A stretch of DNA of 9,564 bases from Anaerobacillus sp. Lineage in GTDB: Bacteria; Bacillota; Bacilli; Bacillales_H; Anaerobacillaceae. Below the pieces are notes generated by a model. It ran no database searches. It saw only the letters and a program-made list of their open reading frames with translations, and was not told the origin of the DNA. The translations under genes and the position numbers were made by a program. Every line of letters starts with the position of its first letter. Positions within the stretch are counted from its first letter, which is position 1. Positions 1-6,447 of the stretch are shown one piece after another. The DNA is taken from NCBI GenBank assembly GCA_007120055.1, contig SKOL01000303.1, forward strand, positions 1 to 9,564, read 5' to 3'.

Positions 1-977
1 CCGTCTGCTTGTTCAAGTAACCCTTTTTTTCCGTACTTTGAAGCACCGGTAAAAGCCCCAGGCTCATAGCCAAATAATTCTGCCTCTATTAAATTTGCTG
101 GAATTGCTCCACAATTTAATTCTAAAAACACTTCTTTATTTCGATCACTTTTTTCATGGATAAATTTAGCAATTAAACTTTTCCCTACGCCCGTCTCCCC
201 TTGTAGCAATATTTTCACATCAGTCTTAGCTACACGCTCAGCTAAATCAAAGAGCTTTTTCGTTTCCCGGCTAGATACATAAAGTTCGAGTTCGTTCATA
301 TTAATATCACTTTGTAAAGCTGAATTAACTTCGTCAGAATTAGACCAATAATGCAACCCATCTAACTCATGCTTTAACTTTAATAATTCTGTTATATCTC
401 TAACACTATTAATAATAAAGATGATATCTCCTTCACTCGAATAGATCGGTGTACCAGTAACAATAATTTTTCGGTCATTTATAATCTTTTGCATCATTGT
501 CACAGGTTTCTTTTGTTTTATCACTTCTAGTGAAATAGATTTTGATATGTATCCTTTATTAATGATCTCATTCATATGTACACCAATAAATTCTTTAGCA
601 CTTAAACCCGTAATTCGTTCATAAGCACGATTAACGAAAACCGTAAAGCCGTGTTGATCGGTAATATAGACACCGTCATGCAATGAATTTAGGATTTTTA
701 AATAATTTTTATTTAAAAGAGATTCATACTCATTCATAACCTTCTCATTTTTTTTAAGATCATCATCAATTATTGAGCTAGATAGGTGGACATCGCTTGC
801 TACATATTTTTCTATTTCACCAGCTAAATCACCTTTTTGAATAGCTATTTGCAAACTATCTAAAGTAAAATAACCAACAAACTTTTTTGCCTCATCAGTA
901 ACTTCTAAAACATCCGCTCTTTGTTTATTAAAATGTACAATCGCTTCTTCAACAGAAATATTCTTCTTTACCCTCAT
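1..977 (-). CDS. Sigma-54-dependent transcriptional activator (CBS-PAS-AAA+), partial
   Basis: This is an enhancer-binding protein that would use ATP hydrolysis to open promoters held by sigma-54 RNA polymerase. The left edge cuts it after 325 codons, so the rest of the AAA+ domain and the Fis-type DNA-binding domain are missing. Residues about 5-65 look like a single CBS motif and about 90-200 like a PAS sensor (DGVYITD, then NRAYERITGLSAKEFIG). A linker leads into the AAA+ domain, with Walker A GETGVGKS at 260-267 and the sigma-54 contact loop GAFTGA at 307-312. The start is the ATG at 977, preceded by GAAAGGA about nine bases upstream. The architecture resembles BkdR-like activators of branched-chain/short acyl catabolism in Bacillus, but the inducer is unknown. 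No receiver domain is present, so control is probably by ligand sensed through CBS/PAS. Its targets may lie left of the window. Confidence 0.93.
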   Translation of the reverse strand, partial: MRVKKNISVEEAIVHFNKQRADVLEVTDEAKKFVGYFTLDSLQIAIQKGDLAGEIEKYVASDVHLSSSIIDDDLKKNEKVMNEYESLLNKNYLKILNSLHDGVYITDQHGFTVFVNRAYERITGLSAKEFIGVHMNEIINKGYISKSISLEVIKQKKPVTMMQKIINDRKIIVTGTPIYSSEGDIIFIINSVRDITELLKLKHELDGLHYWSNSDEVNSALQSDINMNELELYVSSRETKKLFDLAERVAKTDVKILLQGETGVGKSLIAKFIHEKSDRNKEVFLELNCGAIPANLIEAELFGYEPGAFTGASKYGKKGLLEQAD

Positions 978-1014
978 ATAATTTAATCCTTTCAGAATAT
1001 TAAAATACTTTTCT

Positions 1015-1043
1015 ATTATAGCTTACATATGTAAATGGTGAAA
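1015..1043 (-). promoter_or_regulatory. Probable promoter of the sigma-54 activator gene, with palindrome in spacer
   Basis: On the minus strand a perfect TATAAT (1020-1015) lies 38 bases before the activator ATG. The -35 at the 17-base spacing is poor (TTTCAC). A perfect 12-bp palindrome, TTACATATGTAA (1023-1034), fills the spacer, which is a good place for a repressor or autoregulator. Only the -10 is strong evidence. Confidence 0.4.
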
Positions 1044-1182
1044 TGATATAAGTCACGAAAGGGAGTACCTGTCTTCTAGTGTGTTAAAGAACGGAAATAG
1101 GAGACATATGTACTGTGGCCTTAAATTATGCCCGTCTTCTAAAACCTAGTTCATGACGACTTACCTTAATACACCATAATTA

Positions 1183-1234
1183 AAAAACAATGACAATACT
1201 CGTGCCTAGTGAAGACAGCATTATCATTGTTTTT
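1183..1234 (-). terminator. Bidirectional-type stem-loop terminator downstream of TetR gene
   Basis: AAAAACAATGA (1183-1193) and TCATTGTTTTT (1224-1234) form an 11-bp stem that extends by several pairs after one mismatch. A-runs and T-runs flank the two sides. It lies about 60 bases past the TetR stop codon, so on the minus strand it ends that unit. The loop is long (about 20-30 nt), which weakens it as an intrinsic terminator. Confidence 0.6.
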
Positions 1235-1295
1235 ATAAAGTTAAGGCACTTTACTTTTAACTTTCCTAGACCATCGAAAGTATTTAATTTCTATG

Positions 1296-1964
1296 TTATA
1301 TTAACGAAAACTTTTCTAAAGATAGATTATTCACCTGGTAGAACTCACTATTTTCATCTATGAAAAAATGGTGGTAATTAGGATTACTTTTTGCTTCCTT
1401 TGTTAAAAGTGCATTAAAGATAAAATCTATATATATTGTTGCTATATCCTCAATGGATAAACTACGATTTTTTTCATACCATTGATACGTCCAATTGATT
1501 AGTCCAAATATCGCCATCCCCGATAATATGATCGGGATGTTTTTACGTATCTCTCCTTCGTTAATTCCTTCTTGAATAATGTTAAAGATGTATTTTTGGT
1601 ATTCATTTCTTGTCTCCTTAATTTTTATAAAAAAATCAGGAGCAAGATAATGATTATCTCGATACATTACAGTAACTTCTTGATGATAAATATCAAAGGT
1701 ATGAATAAAAACTCTTATCATTCCTGCTAACTTTTCTATTGGACTGTTATTTTTCATTGCCGCTTTTTTACTATTCTCGATTACATGGGTAAGGATTGAT
1801 GCATTTATTTGATATAATAATTCATCTTTCGATTTAAAATGGTGGTAAAAACCACCATTCGAAACACTAGCTTTTTCGGAGATTTCCCTCACGGACACTT
1901 TATGGAAACCCTTTTCCTCAAATAATGATAGTGCCGAACGAATTATTTTCTGTTTTGTATTCAT
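1296..1964 (-). CDS. TetR/AcrR family transcriptional regulator, probably acyl-CoA responsive
   Basis: A 222-residue DNA-binding repressor. The TetR helix-turn-helix spans residues about 5-50, with VREISEKASVSN and then GGFYHHFKSKDELL. The C-terminal ligand domain carries GLINWTYQWY near 154-163 and SLSIEDIATIYIDF at 168-181, a pattern I associate with TetR members that sense acyl-CoAs (the KstR2/PaaR/FadR-like group). That link is inference. The start chosen is the ATG at 1964, preceded by GTGGAGGAG seven bases upstream; a longer reading from 2018 has no such site and would overlap the previous gene. Residues about 187-222 are a polar tail beyond the usual TetR core. The gene follows a 60-residue ORF by 40 bases, and the palindrome at 2230-2247 suggests self-repression. 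Its neighbours, an acyl-CoA ligase and a dehydrogenase, fit acyl metabolism. Confidence 0.9.
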   Translation of the reverse strand: MNTKQKIIRSALSLFEEKGFHKVSVREISEKASVSNGGFYHHFKSKDELLYQINASILTHVIENSKKAAMKNNSPIEKLAGMIRVFIHTFDIYHQEVTVMYRDNHYLAPDFFIKIKETRNEYQKYIFNIIQEGINEGEIRKNIPIILSGMAIFGLINWTYQWYEKNRSLSIEDIATIYIDFIFNALLTKEAKSNPNYHHFFIDENSEFYQVNNLSLEKFSLI

Positions 1965-2004
1965 CGAAACTCCTCCACTTATCACTGAACAATATAAATT
2001 TTCA

Positions 2005-2187
2005 TTAGCTCTTTTCAATATCTTTTTTCCATTTTTTTAAACTAGTAATTAATTCATGAAAATATTCATTAAACGGATAGGATGACGCAATGATCCCGAG
2101 TTCTTCTTCATTTAAATTTTTTAATTCATTCTCCAATTTATCTAGTTCTACTATTGTCCCATTTAATAGACTTATTATTTTCTCCAC
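2005..2187 (-). CDS. Small hypothetical protein (60 aa) co-transcribed with TetR gene
   Basis: I do not recognise this protein. It has 60 residues, starts with GTG at 2187 and is preceded by GAGGTGGGAG at good spacing, which supports translation. It is charged and mostly helical-looking: residues about 12-30 (VELDKLENELKNLNEEEL) resemble a short coiled coil, and a lysine-rich C-terminus (SLKKWKKDIEKS) follows an aromatic patch (YPFNEYFHEL). No signal peptide or membrane segment is visible. It is the first gene after the palindromic operator and lies 40 bases before the TetR gene, so the two are probably one unit. A partner or modulator of the regulator is possible but unsupported. Confidence 0.6.
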   Translation of the reverse strand: MEKIISLLNGTIVELDKLENELKNLNEEELGIIASSYPFNEYFHELITSLKKWKKDIEKS

Positions 2188-2222
2188 TAAACTCCCACCT
2201 CTTTATTTCACAAATTAACTAT

Positions 2223-2228
2223 TTTATA
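2223..2228 (-). promoter_or_regulatory. Probable -10 element of the small ORF-TetR unit
   Basis: TATAAA on the minus strand lies 35 bases before the GTG at 2187 and directly next to the palindrome at 2230-2247. No good -35 is seen at 17 bases. The position means a protein bound to the palindrome would block polymerase. Confidence 0.4.
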
Positions 2229-2229
2229 G

Positions 2230-2247
2230 CGACCGATTAATCGGTCG
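2230..2247. promoter_or_regulatory. 18-bp perfect palindrome, probable TetR operator
   Basis: CGACCGATTAATCGGTCG is a perfect inverted repeat. It is GC-rich in otherwise AT-rich DNA and sits just upstream of the -10 of the unit that encodes the TetR regulator. ACCGAnnnnTCGGT-type palindromes are common TetR-family operators. That this TetR protein binds it is inference. I found no second copy near the permease, dehydrogenase or ligase genes. Confidence 0.7.
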
Positions 2248-2286
2248 GTTTTACTCGTAAATAGCTTAGAAATCCTATTAAACTAA

Positions 2287-2333
2287 GATAAGGAAACAAC
2301 GAAACTTTTTCATAAAACGTTGCTTCCTATATC
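2287..2333 (-). terminator. Stem-loop downstream of the ligase gene, possible terminator
   Basis: GGAAACAACG (2292-2301) and CGTTGCTTCC (2318-2327) pair over 10 bp. The one imperfect position is a G-U pair in minus-strand RNA. A further GATA/TATC pairing lies outside it. It falls about 80-125 bases past the ligase stop. The T-run after the stem is weak on the minus strand and stronger on the plus strand (TTATTTTT). Confidence 0.45.
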
Positions 2334-2381
2334 CTTATTTTTATCACTTGCAAGCACATACTCCGTCTCACTTAAAACCAA

Positions 2382-2410
2382 ATATAGTTTAACTCTGAGG
2401 TTAAATATAT
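2382..2410 (-). terminator. Stem-loop directly after the ligase stop codon
   Basis: ATATAGTTTAAC (2382-2393) pairs with GTTAAATATAT (2400-2410), with one bulged base and a six-base loop. It begins four bases after the ligase stop codon. The stem is AT-rich and only ATTTGGTTTT follows it, so it may protect the mRNA 3' end or be a weak terminator acting with the stem at 2287-2333. Confidence 0.4.
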
Positions 2411-2413
2411 TGA

Positions 2414-3910
2414 CTAATTTAACTTCACTAAGTTTTTCCTTAAAATTTTTCCTGTTGTATTTTTAGGTAACTCGTCAAGAAATTCAATATATTTTGGCTG
2501 CTTATATTTGACTAGTTTATCTTTTAAGTATTCTCTTACATCTTCTTCATGAAGATTTTTGTTTTTCGATACTATAAATGCTTTTACTGCTTCACCATAA
2601 CTCTCATCTGGTATGCCAATGACCCCTGCTTCCACTATATCTGGATGATCATATAAGACTTCTTCTATTTCTCTTGGATAAACATTGAACCCCCCTACAA
2701 TAATCATGTCTTTCTTTCGGTCAATGATATAAAAATAGCCATCTTCGTCCATTTTTGCCATGTCCCCTGTATATAGCCAGCCGTCTTTTAGTGCTCTTTT
2801 TGTTTCCTCTGGCTTATTTAAATACCCTTTCATTACATTCGGTCCCTTAACAATTAATTCACCAATTTCACCTACCGGTACTTCTTGACCATTCATATCA
2901 ACTACTTTATTTTCTACAAATGGAATATTTACGCCAATCGAACCTGGTTTACACACTCCCCTTAGTGGGTTAAATGCCGTTACTGGTGCAGATTCACTCA
3001 ATCCGTAACCTTCCTGGATTTGAATGCCTGTATGCTCTTTAAAACCATTAATCACTGCCACTGGTAAGGCAGCGCCACCCGAAACACAGAATCTTAATGA
3101 ACTAAATTTTTCTGAATCAGTCGATACTTGCAGTAAAAAGTTGTACATCGTTGGTACCCCTGCAAACACTGTGGCTTTGTACTTACTAATAGTTTCAATC
3201 ACTTCGTTCGGACTAAATTTTTGCAATATGAGCATTGTAGCTCCTGATAATATTGAAGCATTCATACATACAGTCATACAAAAAACATGAAAAATTGGCA
3301 GAACTGTTATTACTCTATCTTCAGGTGTTAATTCAAATAGTTCAACACAAGCTAGCGCGTTAGAATGCATATTTTTATGAGTTAACATGACCCCTTTCGG
3401 ATCACCCGTCGTACCTGAAGTGTATAAAATAATCGCAACATCATCTTCTTCGACTATTGGGCCTTTATAATCAACTACATCATTATCTAGGAAATTACTA
3501 ATTGACAATTCGTTTTCTAAAGGTTGTGTATACACAATGAAATCTAAAAATGAAAGGTCTTGTTTAATTTCGTTAAAAGCCGATTGTAAGCTCGCCTCAG
3601 CAACTACTCCTTTTGCCTTACTGTCTGAAAGGATAAAAATAATTTCACGAGATGTAAACGTCGGATTTACCGGTAAAACCTGGGCTCCGACACTAAGAGC
3701 ACCATAATAGGCAATGATAAAATTAGGTGTGTTTCCTAACAGTAATGCTATGGTATCTCCCTTTCCTATTCCTTGTAGCGCTAAACTATGAGCAAATTTA
3801 TTAACCTTAATATCTAGTTCCTGAAATGTTGTACTTTCATCCATAAATGTATACGCTTCTTTTTCCGGAAACCTTTTCATCGCATTTGAAAGATTAGTAT
3901 ATAAATTCAT
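2414..3910 (-). CDS. AMP-forming acyl-CoA synthetase (fatty-acid/4-coumarate-CoA ligase type)
   Basis: A cytosolic 498-residue ANL-superfamily enzyme that would activate a carboxylic acid to acyl-AMP and then acyl-CoA, using ATP and CoA. All core motifs are intact: the phosphate loop YTSGTTGDPKG at 163-173, GYGLSES at 301-307, the TGD motif at 381-383, the hinge DRKKDMIIVGGFNVYPREIEE beginning at 397, and PKNTTGKILRK with the catalytic Lys at about 488. The length fits LcfB/YhfL-like ligases; acetyl- and acetoacetyl-CoA synthetases are usually longer, near 650 residues. The ATG at 3910 follows AAAGGAGAT at good spacing. It is the last gene of the permease-dehydrogenase-ligase unit, separated from the dehydrogenase by 173 bp that contain a palindromic repeat. 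The substrate cannot be read from sequence; context suggests a hydroxy or short-to-medium acyl acid. Confidence 0.92.
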   Translation of the reverse strand: MNLYTNLSNAMKRFPEKEAYTFMDESTTFQELDIKVNKFAHSLALQGIGKGDTIALLLGNTPNFIIAYYGALSVGAQVLPVNPTFTSREIIFILSDSKAKGVVAEASLQSAFNEIKQDLSFLDFIVYTQPLENELSISNFLDNDVVDYKGPIVEEDDVAIILYTSGTTGDPKGVMLTHKNMHSNALACVELFELTPEDRVITVLPIFHVFCMTVCMNASILSGATMLILQKFSPNEVIETISKYKATVFAGVPTMYNFLLQVSTDSEKFSSLRFCVSGGAALPVAVINGFKEHTGIQIQEGYGLSESAPVTAFNPLRGVCKPGSIGVNIPFVENKVVDMNGQEVPVGEIGELIVKGPNVMKGYLNKPEETKRALKDGWLYTGDMAKMDEDGYFYIIDRKKDMIIVGGFNVYPREIEEVLYDHPDIVEAGVIGIPDESYGEAVKAFIVSKNKNLHEEDVREYLKDKLVKYKQPKYIEFLDELPKNTTGKILRKNLVKLN

Positions 3911-3931
3911 GACAATCTCCTTTCTACTTTA

Positions 3932-3949
3932 ATGAATTTCATAATTCAT
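3932..3949. promoter_or_regulatory. Operator-like inverted repeat upstream of the ligase gene
   Basis: ATGAATT-TCAT-AATTCAT, a 7-bp perfect inverted repeat with a 4-base spacer, lies 22 bases upstream of the ligase ATG at the edge of the palindromic element. It loosely recalls the B. subtilis FadR box (TGAAT...ATTCA) but the half-site spacing is two bases shorter. It may simply be part of the repeat. Confidence 0.25.
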
Positions 3950-4045
3950 GATTTTCGCCACTAAGATCAATATATAGTTGCGCTAAAATCATTCGCAAAC
4001 TATATATTGCGTGATGTGGCTCGTTTTTGGTAATTATGAAATTCA
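3933..4045. repeat. Nested palindromic (MITE-like) repeat, copy A
   Basis: A 113-bp element with perfect 14-bp terminal inverted repeats, TGAATTTCATAATT (3933-3946) and AATTATGAAATTCA (4032-4045). Inside them GCCAC pairs with GTGGC, and AATATATAGTTGCG (3969-3982) pairs with CGCAAACTATATATT (3994-4008) with one bulge. The three pairings are concentric, so the transcript would fold into one long hairpin between the dehydrogenase and ligase coding regions. I see no clear target-site duplication. A diverged copy lies at about 8896-8999 in the opposite orientation. There is no ORF inside. Confidence 0.75.
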
Positions 4046-4083
4046 CTCACATAAGAGAACTCAAGTAAACTTCTAGAATAGAT

Positions 4084-4821
4084 TTATACGTATAATCCAC
4101 CATTAATATTTAGACATTGACCAGTTATATAAGAGGAGTCATCTGATGCTAAAAAGGCAATTCCATTGGCGATTTCTTCCGGAGTTGCACCTCTTTGCAT
4201 TGGAATCATCTTCGTGATTTTTTTCCGTATTTCCTCAGGGACTTCTAGCATCATTTCCGTAGTAACAAAACCTGGTGCTATCGCATTAATTGTGATCCCT
4301 TGACTACTTAACTCCTTTGATAATGTTTTTGTTAGACTAATTACCCCGCCTTTTGCTGCTGAATAATTAGCCTGACCAAAGTTCCCCATTTGCCCGGCAG
4401 CTGAGGAAATGTTGACAATACGCCCATAATTTCTAGGAACCATATATTTAAGTGACTCTTGGATTGTTATAAACATTGATTTTAAATTCACATCTAACAC
4501 TGCATCCCACTCTTCATCAGTCATTTTCATAATTTGAGCATCTCTTGTAATTCCTGCATTATTAACCAAAATATCGATTTGACCAAAGTAGTTGTGAGTT
4601 TCTTTAAGTAATTGCCTGACATTTTCTCTGTCAGTCACATTACATTTAAAATCAATAGCTTCACTTCCTAATTCCACAATTTCATTCACTACATCTTTTG
4701 AGTTATCACTGAGATCAGCGATGACTATTTTACATCCTTGTTCAGCTAACTTTAATGCTGAAGCCTTTCCAATGCCTTGCGCTGCACCAGTAATAATCGC
4801 CACTTTATTCTCAAATCTCAT
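4084..4821 (-). CDS. Short-chain dehydrogenase/reductase, FabG/3-hydroxybutyrate dehydrogenase type
   Basis: A 245-residue classical SDR that would interconvert a hydroxy-acid or 3-hydroxyacyl thioester and the keto form with NAD(P)(H). The cofactor motif TGAAQGIG is at 11-18, Asp36 closes the second strand (favouring NAD over NADP), NNAG is at 87-90 and is followed by FabG-like ITRD, and Asn112, Ser140, Tyr153 and Lys157 form the catalytic set (YSAAK). The length is normal for FabG. The ATG at 4821 follows GAGGAGGAG six bases upstream; a start at 4863 would add 14 residues upstream of that site and has no ribosome binding site. It lies 75 bases after the permease gene. Sitting with a GntP permease it recalls B. 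subtilis yxjF next to yxjC, hence a catabolic dehydrogenase rather than the housekeeping FabG. Substrate uncertain. Confidence 0.9.
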   Translation of the reverse strand: MRFENKVAIITGAAQGIGKASALKLAEQGCKIVIADLSDNSKDVVNEIVELGSEAIDFKCNVTDRENVRQLLKETHNYFGQIDILVNNAGITRDAQIMKMTDEEWDAVLDVNLKSMFITIQESLKYMVPRNYGRIVNISSAAGQMGNFGQANYSAAKGGVISLTKTLSKELSSQGITINAIAPGFVTTEMMLEVPEEIRKKITKMIPMQRGATPEEIANGIAFLASDDSSYITGQCLNINGGLYV

Positions 4822-4896
4822 AGTACTCCTCCTCAACATCCCCAGGCCGTTAAAAACACTCATTAATCAACGAATGAATTCTTTAGAGGGAATCAT

Positions 4897-6204
4897 TTAG
4901 TAAAATAGCATCCCGATAAATACTGCAACAATTAGCGCGATGATCGGTATGATACAAGCTACGACCCCTAAATCTTTATATGCCTCTTTGTGAGTCAATC
5001 CCATCACTGTTAACATTGTTATGACAGCACCGGAGTGTGGCAATGAATCAAGTCCACCAGAGGCAATCGAAGCAATTCTGTGTAAAGCTTCTGGGTTCAC
5101 TCCAGTACTTAATAATGCAGGTCCCATTGTTTCCATAAAAATCGCTAATCCACCACTAGCTGAACCTGTAATCCCAGCTACAATATTTACAGCAACCGCT
5201 GCAGAAATTAAAGGATCGAAAGGTAAACTTAATGCATAGTTCACGAATGATTGGAAAGCTGGAACATTTTGTACAACAAACCCAAATCCTACAATTGCAG
5301 CAGTGTTAATTAACGGAATAATGCTATTAACACAACCATCATTTAATGATTTCACAGGGTTTTTAATCCGCTTCCAATTGAAAATATAGGTCAAAACAAT
5401 ACCCATACTAAGGGCAATCGCAACACTATAAAGAGCATCAATTCTTCCTCTAAGCACGATTATTGTAACGATTACAACCATTAAAGGTAATAAAGATAAT
5501 AACCAATGAGGTAGTTTATCAGTTCCATCTATCGAAAGTTTATCCATATTGTCTCTCGGGCCTGGAACAAACTCCTCCTTGTTAGCTCTTGCTTTCTTTG
5601 CTTGACTCTCGACATACCATATTCCACCAAAAAATATAATTATTGATGCAACAATCCCCATAACCGGAGCAGCAGTAGCTGTTGTACCTAGTAGTGTGGT
5701 AGGGATAAGGTTCTGAATAGCTGGTGAACCAGGTAAAGCTGTCATCGTAAAGGTACCTGCCCCAATGGCAATTGATGCTAAAATTAACCTTTTAGGTAGA
5801 TTAGCTGCTTTAAACAAAATTAGGGCTAGTGGGTAAACAGTGAAAATAACAATAAATACATTTACCCCACCATATGTCAAAACAGATGTTGCTAAAGCAA
5901 CTACTAAAATTGCTCTTTTCTCACCAAATATATCTAGTAATTTTAGTGACACAGAATTTGCGGATCCACTATCCCCCATGACTTGACCAAAAAGTGCACC
6001 AAGTACAAAAATAAGGAAAAAAGTCCCTGCAAAAAATACAAAACCATTTACATAATTAACAGCGAATGATTCCCAAATATCTGCACTGTTTGTCAATATA
6101 ACAATCAGTGAGCAGAAAAGTGAAGCCGGGATGATATTCCACCCTTTGTAAGCTAAAATAATTAATAAAATAATAGCTACAATTACACCAACGATTCCTA
6201 ACAT
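4897..6204 (-). CDS. GntP-family organic acid:H+ symporter/permease
   Basis: A 435-residue integral membrane protein with about 12 hydrophobic segments and no large soluble domain apart from a basic cytoplasmic loop at about 196-228. Family-like features are the small-residue motifs GITGSASGGL at about 344-353 and SGGLDSLPHSGAV at about 372-384, and a Gly/Ala-rich stretch near 145-175 (GAGTFTMTALPGSPA). GntP members carry gluconate and other hydroxy acids; the closest relative I can recall is B. subtilis YxjC, whose neighbours metabolise 3-hydroxybutyrate/acetoacetate. The ATG at 6204 follows AAGGGGGAGATAAG. It is the first gene of the unit and divergent from a GAF-PucR regulator. A perfect cre site 82-96 bases upstream predicts CcpA control. 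Family assignment is firm, substrate is inference. Confidence 0.9.
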   Translation of the reverse strand: MLGIVGVIVAIILLIILAYKGWNIIPASLFCSLIVILTNSADIWESFAVNYVNGFVFFAGTFFLIFVLGALFGQVMGDSGSANSVSLKLLDIFGEKRAILVVALATSVLTYGGVNVFIVIFTVYPLALILFKAANLPKRLILASIAIGAGTFTMTALPGSPAIQNLIPTTLLGTTATAAPVMGIVASIIIFFGGIWYVESQAKKARANKEEFVPGPRDNMDKLSIDGTDKLPHWLLSLLPLMVVIVTIIVLRGRIDALYSVAIALSMGIVLTYIFNWKRIKNPVKSLNDGCVNSIIPLINTAAIVGFGFVVQNVPAFQSFVNYALSLPFDPLISAAVAVNIVAGITGSASGGLAIFMETMGPALLSTGVNPEALHRIASIASGGLDSLPHSGAVITMLTVMGLTHKEAYKDLGVVACIIPIIALIVAVFIGMLFY

Positions 6205-6285
6205 CTTATCTCCCCCTTGTAAAATTTATGTTGAATTTATTCTTACTCTTTTATGACTCCTCTCCTTCCACAAAAAATCATTAAG

Positions 6286-6300
6286 TTGAAACCGGTTACA
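6286..6300. promoter_or_regulatory. cre site (CcpA catabolite-responsive element)
   Basis: TTGAAACCGGTTACA fits every position of the Bacillus consensus WTGNAANCGNWNNCW. It lies 82-96 bases upstream of the permease start, in the region shared with the divergent regulator. It falls downstream of the candidate minus-strand promoter, a position where CcpA blocks initiation or elongation. This predicts glucose repression of the permease-dehydrogenase-ligase unit. Confidence 0.75.
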
Positions 6301-6315
6301 AAACCATTCAAATTA

Positions 6316-6346
6316 ATTGTATTAATTTAATATTTGGTATTTTCAA
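6316..6346 (-). promoter_or_regulatory. Candidate promoter of the permease unit
   Basis: TTGAAA (6346-6341) and TACAAT (6321-6316) on the minus strand are separated by 19 bases, longer than the ideal 17. Predicted transcription would begin near 6309, just before the cre site, leaving a leader of about 100 bases. I found no sigma-54-type GG/GC pair in this region. Confidence 0.3.
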
Positions 6347-6361
6347 ACTATTAAAAATAGT
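6347..6361. promoter_or_regulatory. 15-bp inverted repeat between divergent promoters, possible regulator operator
   Basis: ACTATT-AAA-AATAGT is a perfect inverted repeat about 87 bases before the regulator ATG. It lies between weak plus-strand hexamers (TTGGTA at 6334-6339 and TAGTAT at 6358-6363, spacing 18) and directly behind the -35 of the minus-strand candidate. It could be the binding site of the GAF-PucR protein, but the region is very AT-rich and chance symmetry is possible. Confidence 0.3.
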
Positions 6362-6447
6362 ATACATTTAAGACAACTACACTACAATGTAATCATTTAC
6401 ATAATTCAACCAACGATTATGTATGTTTCCACATGAGGGGGATAAAA

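Larger units (their letters stand above)
978..1295. other. Intergenic region between activator and TetR gene
   Basis: About 318 bp with no gene. It holds the activator promoter at its left end and the TetR-unit terminator at 1183-1234. Between them (about 1065-1180) I see only short scattered repeats, including GTCTTCTA at 1071-1078 and again at 1134-1141. No ORF with a ribosome binding site was seen there. Confidence 0.6.

Noticed and set aside
1116..1130. Plus-strand sigma-54-like TGGCCT...ATGC
   Set aside because: The spacing between the GG and GC elements is one base too long, two of the -24 positions differ, and it points towards the end of the convergent TetR gene.
1965..2018. N-terminal extension of the TetR protein (start at 2018)
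   Set aside because: It overlaps the end of the preceding small gene and lacks a ribosome binding site, while the ATG at 1964 has GTGGAGGAG.
3024..3290. 88-codon plus-strand frame
   Set aside because: It lies wholly antisense inside the ligase gene, whose motifs are all intact, and has no ribosome binding site or recognisable domain.
3932..3949. B. subtilis FadR box upstream of the ligase gene
   Set aside because: The half-sites TGAAT/ATTCA are present but two bases too close, and the sequence is explained by the palindromic repeat. It is kept only as a low-confidence feature.
4822..4863. N-terminal extension of the dehydrogenase (start at 4863)
   Set aside because: The extra residues precede the standard SDR opening, and the AGGAGG site is placed for the ATG at 4821.
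5021..5239. 72-codon plus-strand frame
   Set aside because: It lies antisense to the Gly/Ala-rich part of the permease gene; such regions often leave the opposite strand open.
6433..6447. Upstream in-frame ATG of the GAF-PucR gene
   Set aside because: It overlaps the GAGGGGG ribosome binding site that serves the ATG at 6448 and has none of its own.
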